From Didymella arachidicola (Eukaryota > Ascomycota > Dothideomycetes > Pleosporales > Didymellaceae), in NCBI GenBank assembly GCA_016630955.3, contig CM049989.1, forward strand, positions 744,001 to 808,000: a stretch of DNA of 64,000 nt, given 5' to 3'. Each line of letters opens with the position of its first letter. Position 1 is the stretch's first letter. The notes under the pieces are model-generated. The model was given only the letters and a program-made list of their open reading frames with translations, was not told where the DNA came from and ran no database searches. The translations under genes were made by a program, and so were the position numbers. Shown piece by piece: positions 55,334 to 64,000 of the stretch.

Positions 55334-58300
55334 TTACGAGGGTGCCATGTCTGCCATTGCTTCTTGCTCGAATTGTTCGAGGCGTTTCAGCTTCGCCTCG
55401 AGTTCAGAGAATATGTCGCCCATATTGCAGGCTTGTTGTAACAAAGGTGCGGAGCCAAATGGCCGCATCATGTGTCGCAGGGTGAGAGTGTTGGCACAGG
55501 ACTTTAAACCTCGTTAGTTGCTTGCATGTGTTGCCATGATTCTGGGTACTTACCTCAATTCTTGAAATCTGATGCTCGACGAAGTTGATTAAGAATCGGT
55601 CCGTGATCTCTCCGCCTCGATTCTTCATGCGCTCGAGCAATGCTGTCTCAGGCGCCTTGAGCTCTGAACTCCCGGGGTTCTCAAGGGTACTGCACAACAT
55701 CTCAAGGCGTAGACTAATGTTCCAGAGATCCCATACGTCTTCTGTGTCAATTGTGAGCTGACTATTCCGCTCCTTCTGACCGACTAATTGCTCCTGGGCC
55801 GGTGGCGCTTCTTGCTGTTCGAGCTGGCGCTGTACGACGAGACGGCTGGCAAGCGAATGTGGATACATCAAGTAGATGTATTCGGGGTTCTCGAGACCCT
55901 TCAGGCGCCGTTCGCCAAGGTCCTTGACTTCGAAACCCTGACTACTGAGAGAACGGAGTTCTTGCCTAATAAGCTGGCTGTGGATGTCATCGCTATACGC
56001 CTCTTCGGAACCAGTAGAGTTGCTCCGGTCGCCTTCGATGTGGGTTTCGAGCAAATGTTGGATCTCGGCGATGAAATCGGAGGAAACCGTTATTTGTCCG
56101 CCGTCGGCTACCGATGAAATACGCGATGCTCTGTTGACCATAGGTCCGAAGTAATCCATGCGCTTGGTAACTGGATCGACTTCGCATACAGGTCGACCCC
56201 AATGAATACCCATGCGAACCGAGAGACCTCGGAAAATGACATTCCCGTCGGCATCGACGACTTCTTGGCCGTTGACGCTATTCAGGATCTCTTGCGGCCA
56301 TTGCACTTCCAGAAGCTGACTTTGAATGGTGAAGCACCAGAGGAGAGCAGAAGTGACGGTCCTAAAGGCAACCATGAAGGCGTCACCTTCAGTCTTGACC
56401 TCGTAACCACCGATGATGCGCAATTGCCGACGCATTAACTCGTTGTGCATCTTGATTGCAGATCTCATGGCGATGGGATAGGTCTCCCAAAGCAAAGTTG
56501 AGCTCTTGATATCTGTGAACACCAAACTGACGTCACCGGTCGGTGCGTCAACTTCCTGATCGAGACGGGCAAGTTTCGAATCGCCAACCATGTTCCTGGC
56601 TCTCTTTCCTGGTCTGCGATTGATGGCAAAGTCGTCAGGCGGTCCTGTGGGACCCATAGACATACTGTGCGTGCGGTAACGGGCGCGCTGCTTGCTCTTG
56701 AGGTCGCTCACACCGAGCAGCATGACGTGAATCTTATTCGTAGCACCAAATGCGATTGCAAGGTCTCGAAGCTTTTGCGCAGCTCGCATGAGGTCGTTAC
56801 GCTCAGACCGTGCCACGTCAACAGCAAAGTCTGGTGTAAGATACTCCCACAGTTCTCGAGAAGCAACAAGAATCATCTCATCTGTATCGCCGAGTGTGAG
56901 ATTGATGATGTGCGGTGATGCAATGACAGATGGAGACATTTGCACATAGCCAAAAGCTCGTGAAACCTCAAGGACATCATTCAGCTTTCCTTGACGTGAG
57001 ACGAATCCTCCGGCTTCGCGAATTCTGGCCCGTTCGCTGGGTTCAGCAGGATCGTGCTTGCGTGTAAGAATCTTGTGTCCGCCTTCCGAACGGATTAGCA
57101 ACGCCTGCGCATCACCAACATTGGACATGTAGAGTTCCATCTCCTTCAGGTACATGACCGTGGCGACGCAGCCAGACGTGAGATCATCGTCTCCAAGCTC
57201 GGGCACAGCGCCTCTAGGCTGTGTCGGCGGGGTAAAAGCGTTCTTGTCCAAAGACTGAGAGGCAGCTGTAGCCAGCTCCTTGTTGAGACCCAGGTAGGTA
57301 CGACGTAAAGCATCGACAGGATTCTCGTTGGGTCGTAGCCGGTCCAGCTCATCGGCAAAGCGGTTCTTAAAATTGTCGTACAGGAACTTGGCAATCTTGG
57401 AACCTCCGCCAGCAAGTGGCTGAGCATCGAAGAGGCCTAGTACTTGCTCGTCGTCGTGACTGCGAAAGCGTGGTACAACCATATCCATGGTCGATATGTG
57501 CTCTGTTCTGCCCAAGCTATCGGCCATACCGTAGGCCATGGTACCTACAGCTGATCCTGCTGTTCGCACTCGCCGATCCTCAGTCTGCTCAGGTACAGAT
57601 GGCGTCATCATGGTGACATCCATAAGTCCGAGAACTCGCAGGCTGACAAGTGCTGTGAAATCGGTAAGATCACGTCCTTCTCGCATGGCAACACCACTTC
57701 CACTGTACGAGCCGCTTGGCTTGATCTCGAGTCGCTTGTTGCCGGACAAATTGAGGTACCTCAGCTTGTGGTTCCAATTCCAGTTCCAGTCATATGGCCA
57801 ATTTGAGACATTGTACTTCAAAGAATTGCTGGCAACATCCAACACAGTGAGCTGGGCTACCTTTCCGAGCTCAGCAGGAAGCACCTGGAATTTGTTGTTG
57901 TTGATATGGAGCACTTTGAGCGAGCCAACTTCTTCCAGGTCCTCTGAAGGCAACGAAGTCAAGTCATTGCCAGAGAGATAGAGCTCAGCAAGATGTTGCC
58001 ATCTTCTGATGGTTCGTGGAGGAACATCATAGATCAAATTGTATGACAAGTTGACTATCCTCAACTCAGGCAGCAGGCACAGCTCGTCAAAGACGTTGTC
58101 TTCGAGTCTGTTGTCTGCCAAGAAAAGGTGTCGAAGGGAGCCAGCAAAGGTTGTAACCAATCTACTAGACAGGCTAGAGTCTTTGCGGGACATGGGTGTA
58201 AGGGTCCCTTCAGTCGGCGCTCGAGATGCCGCTGATGGTTTTCGTGCGGTGCTAGGTGTGTTGAAAGACGCCATCGATCCCTTACGGTTTGAAGATGCTG

Positions 58301-61300
58301 GCGAGGTGCCTGAGCTAAGATAGCCACCTGAAGCCTGACTAGGGCGTCGATTCTGGAAGTCCTCCAATTTACCAAGCTCTTCGTAACTCGGACTTGATCC
58401 CAATCCAGGAGCGGATATTGAATGCGATCCATCCAACTGTATGCCACTTTTGTCTTCAGCTGGTGGTGCTGCGCTCGGTTTTGGAAAAGCGTCCAGAACG
58501 TTGGAGGATACATTGAGTGTCTCCAATCGACGGGCGTACCAGATCTCAGGAGGCAATCGCCCAAGATTATTTTCGCGTACATCGAGATAGCGAAGCTCGA
58601 CAAGACGCCCGATTTCGGCTGGTAGATCATCCAGAGAGTTGCGAGCAACACTGAGGTGCTCCAATCTGTATAGCCTACCGATGTTGTTCGAGAGCGACGT
58701 GAAATGGTTCTTGTCCAAGATCAGCTTTGTAAGTCCTGTAAGCTTTTGGAAGAGGTCTTCAGGTAGCTGGGCTAGCTTGGCAGACGCAAGGTTGAGTACT
58801 GTCAAAGATGGCACTGGTCCGCTCAGGCCAAAACGCGTCACAGGGTTGTGGTTCATGTGCAGAACGCGGATCTTGGGGAAATACCCCTCGAAAGCGGATA
58901 TGGAGTTATGTCCGATCATGAGGAACTCGAGACGAGGCAGCTGCGACATGACATCCATGCTGTCGAGAGCATTGAAACGTACATCCACTTCTCGCAGGTT
59001 GATCAACTGGCTGAAGTTGGAAGGGAAGCTACCAGACAGCTTGTTGTTAGTTGCCCATAGCCTTTCCAGACAAGTCAGTTGGCCGATCTTAGGCAGACTT
59101 GATATGGAATTGAAACTGATGTCGAGGTCGACGAGGGTGCGCACCTCGCAGAGGAAGTCCGGAAACTCGGTCAAGGAGTTTGAACTCAGATTGAGGCTGC
59201 GCAGAGCACGGTACTGACCAAAGTATGATGGCAGTGATGTCAAGCCATTGTTCGACAATCGAAGGCCTTGCAGACTTTGCAGCTTTTGCAGCTCCGCACG
59301 ACCAAGAGTTTGAAGGCAATTGTTGGAGATGTCGAGCATAGTGAGTCGGCTTGCCATGCTCAAGCTGGGAGGCAATCGCCTAGCGTCGTTACTGGTATAC
59401 TTAATCTCTCTGAGATTTGTGCAGGCTTGGATGAAGTCCTTCGGTACATCGAGAGAAAGATTGCGGGACAAGTTTAGCGAGATGATCTCTGTAGCCTTTT
59501 GGTAGAGCGTAATGGGAATGGTGATCAGGTTCTTGCCCTGGAGGTCGATATGACTGAATTTTTGCATCTGCTTGAAACCTGGGTCCTTTTCGAGGCTGGA
59601 GAAACCGCTCATCTTAGCCGGCAAGAATGTAAACCTGCAAAGATAGCTGTTGTCCTCTCGGCCAACATCTTCAAGTCGGTCAGCTTCCGCATATCCAGCT
59701 TGTTCCAGAAGACGTTTTTGGATCAGCAGTGGTCGCTCGCTCGATTCCAGCTGCCTTGAAGTGTCGTGTTTGCGCATTACGATGTGGTAGTTATCCAGTT
59801 CGTCTTGGAGGACTGTCTTCTTGCCAAGGATCTGGATGATCTCAGCAACTGTAGTATTGAGCGTTGCAGACAACGTCGCGAACGTGGAATCCGCCCTGAA
59901 TATACGCAGACAGTAGGTCCTCGTGTCATTCTGCTCCCTCGCGGCGACTTCAGGCTCGTCGATGGACTGTTCGCGCATCTCATCAAGTCTCTTCACTGCC
60001 CAAGAGTCTGGTGCATCCCACGTATCGTCCTTTGGCCCGGGTTCTTCGTCTCCAGGTAGTGCTGGTTGTTGCACCTCGCCGGTCGGAGGGGTCATTGGCG
60101 GTTGTTGTGGGTTTACAATGCCGCTCATGTCATCCAACTTGGTATCCAGGAACCACATAGCCTCGTTGCCTGTAGTGTCCGCCTTTGCCTCGTTCGGGTC
60201 TTTCCCTCGTGGTTCTGCTTGCGACATTTGGCGCTTATCTGATGACTTAAAGGGCAATCGACTGTGGGCTTTCTTGCCATCTTTCGAGACATTACTTGGC
60301 CCCTTCAATTGTTCGAAGGTGGACTTCTTTCTCGATATGAAAGATGGTTGATTGGGATCTGCGCGTACTGATGGCGGGCCGTTGACGGAAGGAGGGAGGG
60401 AGATCTGCGATGACCCACCAGGCATATTCTTTAGGTTGTCCACTATTGCGTGCTGCTCTGTTTTGTCTTTTCCTCGCAAACGTGCGAAGAATCGGCCCGG
60501 GCCTTTACTGGCACTAGGGGACTGTGACTGCGCCACAGAGTGCTGTGTCATTTCTGAGTATGTGCTTGGTGTTGGGCTTGCTGCGCGCGGTACTAAACTC
60601 GTCTTCGAAGCGAATGCAGATGCGAGGGCAGATTGCTGCGGCTGGAGTCGACCACGCGCGCTGTAGGAATCCTCGCGGCTGGTAGCAGGTCGTAGAGGGT
60701 ATGGAGCGCTTATGTCGCCTCGGCTGTCGGGCGCTGTCTTGTTTTCTTCCTTGCTGCGGTGATGTCGATGTCCAGGCAACCGCGAGGTTATTTTGTGCGT
60801 ACGATTACCTGACTTGGTCGATGCTTGCTCTAAAGACCTTCTGCGCCCGTTCTCTAATGAGGAGGGCGCATCCTAAGATTGTCAGCGACACGAGCAGAAG
60901 ATCGGCGCAGTGACGCCGCGTGGAAGGTAAACATAGATAGCAAACACTAGGTGTGATGCACCTTCCGAGGATAGGAGCTTACCTGCGGTGCCTGGAACTC
61001 CCAGGGCGTGACTTCCGAGGACGGCTGTGGTGTCCGTGGCCGCGAGCTGGTGGGGGAAGCCGGCCTCGAGCCGTAGCCACCACTGCCAAAGGTATTGTTC
61101 AGGGAATTACCGCGGTTTCGAGGTGCGTGCAGCGATTGAGTTTCTGTGATTTGTGATCTTCCATTCAAGCTTGAATCTGATTTTTGACGACCATCACCGG
61201 GAAAGTCTTCGCCAAACACATTTTGCAGCTTCTTATGGAACCCTCTGCTGAAACTTGACTTGGAACCAGTACTGCTGACAGTCATAGCGCTGGCCACCGA

Positions 61301-62143
61301 AGGTCTCCGGTCGTCTCGCGGAAATCCCATGGCGTCTTCTCTCGAGTTGCCACCAGTTGGGTTGAAGCAGGGCGACAACTGCGCGACATCGTCGGTGTCC
61401 GAGTCGTTGAAGAAGCTGCTCCACACGTTGTTCGCCATGTTGGTGCCACCATTAGACCCTGACGACGCCCAAGGTGGGTTGGCGCCTGCGGTCGAAGCGG
61501 TCGGCGGATTGCGTGAGATGGAGGGTACGCCTCCGCCCGAAGTCTGCAGAACGGCGAGGTCCTTTCGATAGTCGCGGAAGCCGTTCGAGGCGGGGCCGTC
61601 CCAGGTGGGCGGCTTGCGAGGCTGGTGCTGGGGGTCTTTTGGGGGAGGGGCAGGAGGGATGGTGGTGGGGGAGATCTCAGACTCCTTTTCGACGCTGGAT
61701 CAGAGCGTCAGCAGAGGTTCGTGGGGCAGTTGATGCGCGTCTGGCAGTGAGACAGCAGGGTAGGCGCCGAGACACGACTCGCGAACGACTGCCCATCGCG
61801 GCGCCCGCTGCTTCTCGAACACTTGCAAGAAACACGGCCAACCAGGGCCCCGCCATGGCAGCACGCGCGGTGCAGATCGCGAGGCACAGATCGCGCAGGT
61901 CGCGCGGCGCTGCGGGCACAGGCCCGACGCTTGCAGCGTGTGGCACCGGCAGCGTGCTGGGGAAGCGCAGCGAGAGTATACATACGGGGCGTTTGCGTCC
62001 TTGCCAGTCCTCACCGTCACGGGCGTCCCGCGGTCTCTGAGCGAGCCATGGCGGCCATAGGGCCGCACCGTGTCGCCGGTGCGCGCGCTCCACGAGCTGT
62101 CGGTGCTGCCCTGGCGATTGACCGTCGCCTCGTTCCTCGTCAT
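55334..62143 (-). CDS. CYR1: Adenylate cyclase (Ras-associating, LRR, PP2C-like, cyclase)
   Basis: Makes cAMP for the PKA pathway at the cell periphery; fungal type class III cyclase. Exons 62143-61986, 61694-60983, 60872-55554 and 55501-55334 give 2118 aa; introns are 291, 110 and 52 bp. Domains in order: disordered Ser/Pro-rich N-terminus (1-600); Ras-associating domain about 610-707 (TYCLRIFRADSTFATLSATL); LRR array of about 20 repeats, about 750-1350 (for example LRSLNLSSNSLTEFPDFLCE), interrupted by a Ser-rich insert near 1080-1190; PP2C-like domain about 1390-1650; cyclase catalytic domain about 1730-1900, with metal Asp in LVFTDIKSSTLLW and TEGDAFMVAF, and GIHWGRPVC. The C-terminal helix (ELEAKLKRLEQFEQEAMADM) is the region that binds CAP in yeast. 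The first exon was set by a GTATGT donor that alone keeps phase. Ras and G-protein control are known for the family. Confidence 0.95.
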
Positions 62144-63343
62144 GCTGGCGTCTCACGGCGGGGGTGGGCGGCGCTGCCCGACGCGACGCGCCTGTGGCGG
62201 TGGGTGCGGACGGAGTCGTGCTGGGAGTGGGAGCGGGCGGGCGTGGTGGTCGAGGGTGCTTGCGCAGGTGGGCCTAGCACGGCTGCAGCTTCATGGAGGC
62301 GGGACCATGGGGCGAGAGCGGAGCGGCAGACGGTCTGCGGTCCTGTCTTGGGGGACGTCGGGTGGCGTGGCAGCGGGAGACACACAGGGCGGCGGGCAGG
62401 GCAGCGGGCAGGGCAGCGGGCAGGGCAGGGCAGGCAGGCAGGGCAGGCACACAAGGCGAGGGGGTCGCAGTCACAAACAGCTGCAGAGTGGTTGCAGGAC
62501 GTTCGATGGAGACTCCACCACTGAGTCCACCCGTCTCCAGACGACGGAGTGCGGTGCTTACCTTGTCTCGAGCCTAGCGCCATCTATCCGCTCGGCTCAC
62601 AGGACAGCATCCGGAAAAGAGCCCCTCCACTGTCTTGCGCACCCCCGTATCCTCACACACGCGCGTCACCCTGCCCGTTCAGACTCACCGGAAGCAGCCG
62701 AGCGCTGCACGCCCCTCCTGTTCTCCGTGCTCCTCCTCGCTCTGCGTCAGCCGTCACCGCGCAGTTTGGAGTGCTTTGATTTCACGCGTTCCGCGGCGTT
62801 TGTGTTCTACGTGGCCCCGCTATTTGGGCCTCCCACCTGGATGACGCCAACAGTGGCCCTGCCAAAGTCTCTCGTGCGCTCAGGGTAGATCAGAGAGACG
62901 GAAGAAATCGAGTCTTCCTGTACATTGTCACAACACCTATTGCAATACCTATCGTGCATGCTCGAGGCTGTTGCATTATCACTTTACAACTGTGACTAAA
63001 TCCCTACTAATGGGACCTTGAAAGCGTACTTTCACTCTACCCATGCTTTTACCACGGCAAGGCGCCGCCTAGGCTTTACAACTCCTGTGGTAACATGACG
63101 GCGAAGGCGCTGCCATCGAACGCTTGTTTGCACAAGTCGAACTTCCATATCAGCTTCGACCATACTTTTCTCTCCAGCATACGGTAGCTTTTGCAAAGAC
63201 CACACATGTAATGCCATCGACGAATTCCTGGTCTAGCTGCACCTGGCTTGGCTGTAAATTCTTTCCGCGTACATATCCAGTATAATCTTACATCCACATC
63301 GTTCCAACGATTGAGGAAAATCTTACAGTGATGGAAGGCCTGA
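62144..63343. other. CYR1 promoter, GC-rich, with minisatellite
   Basis: 1.2 kb upstream of adenylate cyclase. It is strongly GC-rich, with the 12 bp tandem repeat at 62392-62448 about 250 bp before the ATG. Long open frames here reflect composition, not genes. The right part (62890-63340) is the 3' flank of the Gln-rich gene. Confidence 0.5.
62392..62448. repeat. GC-rich minisatellite (12 bp unit)
   Basis: Three perfect copies of GCGGGCAGGGCA at 62392-62427 are followed by degenerate GGGCAGGCAG units to about 62448. The G-runs on one strand could form G-quadruplex structure in the adenylate cyclase promoter; that is inference. Confidence 0.75.
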
Positions 63344-64000
63344 CTACTGAGGCTGACCGCCGCCGTTGGCTCCGAGTGCACGGAGGATGTCCTGCAAGGA
63401 CTGGGCTCCAGCTTGAGCGTTGCCCTGCTGAGCGGCCGGGTTTGGTCCGGGGGCAGTGGTCTGCGGGTACTGCCACTGCTGGGCTTGCTGCTGGTAACCA
63501 TACTGAGCTTGGGGTTGAGGAGGTGGTGGGGCTTGTGCTTGGGGCATATACTGCTGCGGCTGAGGCGGCACTGGGGGCTGCTGAGCTTGCCCTCCCTGCT
63601 GGCTCATGGCGCCCACGACCTGGAACCATTGAGCCCAAGCCGCCCAGTTTGCTTGTTGATTTGGCTGTGCCTGAGCAGGTGCCTGCTGTGCTTGCTGAGA
63701 CTGTTGCGCTAACGGAGCATACGGTGCAGGAGGGGTATAGGACGCTGCAGCTGAGGGCGGTGGAGCTGGAGAGTACGTGGTCACCGGTGCCGCGGGCTGT
63801 GGGTACTGGGTTGGCCAACCTGTGCTATTGTTGTTCGCATAAGAATTAGCATTAGCTGGACCAGAGGGTGTAGGCGAGGCGTAATGTTGCTGTTGCTTCT
63901 GTAACTGCTTTTGCGACTGCTGCTGACTCTGATGTTGGCCCTGCTGCTGGTTGTTTTGCTGTTTATTCTGCTGGTTGTTGTGCTGATTGTTTTGCTGATG
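63344..64000 (-). CDS. Gln/Pro/Ala-rich protein, C-terminal part (partial)
   Basis: The frame is open from the right edge of the window to the stop at 63344-63346 (218 codons seen), so only the C-terminus is present. It starts in a poly-Gln/Asn region (QQNNQHNNQQNKQQNNQQQ), continues through Pro/Ala-rich low complexity (APPPPQPQAQYGYQQQAQQW), has a Trp-rich patch NWAAWAQWFQVVGAMSQQGG, and ends with a short helix (AQSLQDILRALGANGGG). This composition is common in fungal RNA-binding proteins and transcription cofactors with prion-like tails. The function cannot be assigned without the missing N-terminus. Apparent starts inside are not ATG codons. Confidence 0.7.
   Translation of the reverse strand, partial: HQQNNQHNNQQNKQQNNQQQGQHQSQQQSQKQLQKQQQHYASPTPSGPANANSYANNNSTGWPTQYPQPAAPVTTYSPAPPPSAAASYTPPAPYAPLAQQSQQAQQAPAQAQPNQQANWAAWAQWFQVVGAMSQQGGQAQQPPVPPQPQQYMPQAQAPPPPQPQAQYGYQQQAQQWQYPQTTAPGPNPAAQQGNAQAGAQSLQDILRALGANGGGQPQ

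Noticed and set aside
61823..62888. Open frames of 233 and 272 codons upstream of adenylate cyclase
   Set aside because: Composition artefacts of GC-rich repeats; the minus strand here is CYR1 exon 1, its intron and promoter.
1..64000. Secondary-metabolite cluster, mating-type locus, CRISPR or phage-like system
   Set aside because: No polyketide/peptide synthase, HMG or alpha-box MAT gene, direct-repeat array or viral gene was seen; the content is mostly single-copy housekeeping genes.

Overview
This 64 kb window comes from a filamentous ascomycete (Pezizomycotina; a Dothideomycete is my best guess, not shown). The genes are eukaryotic single-copy families split by many 42-120 bp introns with GT-AG borders and CTAAC-like branch points. 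Gene density is about one per 2 kb, with divergent and convergent neighbours mixed. I found no tRNA, rRNA, CRISPR or intact transposon. Exon boundaries were set by reading splice sites and checking that every join keeps frame; the stated protein lengths follow from those joins.

Layout. 1-0.7 kb: 5' part of a Flc/TRP-like membrane protein. 3.4-5.9: lysyl-tRNA synthetase in 15 exons. 6.4-13.0: a replication and chromosome group of NASP/Hif1/Sim3 histone chaperone, DNA polymerase epsilon subunit DPB2 and a kinesin with a C-terminal helix-hairpin-helix. 14.2-17.0: two Ser/Thr-rich secreted or surface proteins. 17.4-22.4: proteasome RPN12, replication initiator SLD2 and dihydrolipoamide dehydrogenase. 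22.8-29.3: SGD1 (nucleolar MIF4G), SRP14, a DOPA-dioxygenase-like protein and asparaginyl-tRNA synthetase. 30.3-33.9: a two-PHD-finger Rco1-like protein. 35.4-43.6: a CDB4/EBP1-like protein, an endonuclease/exonuclease/phosphatase protein, SNF5 and VPS74/GOLPH3. 44.1-45.9: mitochondrial acyl carrier protein and the complex I TYKY subunit, head to head. 46.5-48.2: RRP14/SURF6. 48.7-53.8: four unassigned fungal proteins. 53.9-54.6: a stand-alone CinA C-terminal domain protein. 55.3-62.1: the complete adenylate cyclase gene (about 2118 aa). 63.3-end: the C-terminus of a Gln-rich protein.

How the genes relate. Most are unrelated housekeeping neighbours, with three local themes. (1) DPB2 and SLD2, whose yeast counterparts both belong to the pre-loading complex, lie about 8.5 kb apart, with NASP and the kinesin alongside. 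Their promoters carry ACGCG cores of the MBF type, including a five-copy array between NASP and DPB2. (2) Two complex I related genes share one 385 bp promoter with a CCAAT box. (3) SGD1 and RRP14 are both ribosome-biogenesis factors. No clearly new system is visible. The most unusual signals are the gene structures (6, 8, 12 and 17 nt coding exons, and GC-AG introns) and the ACGCG array.
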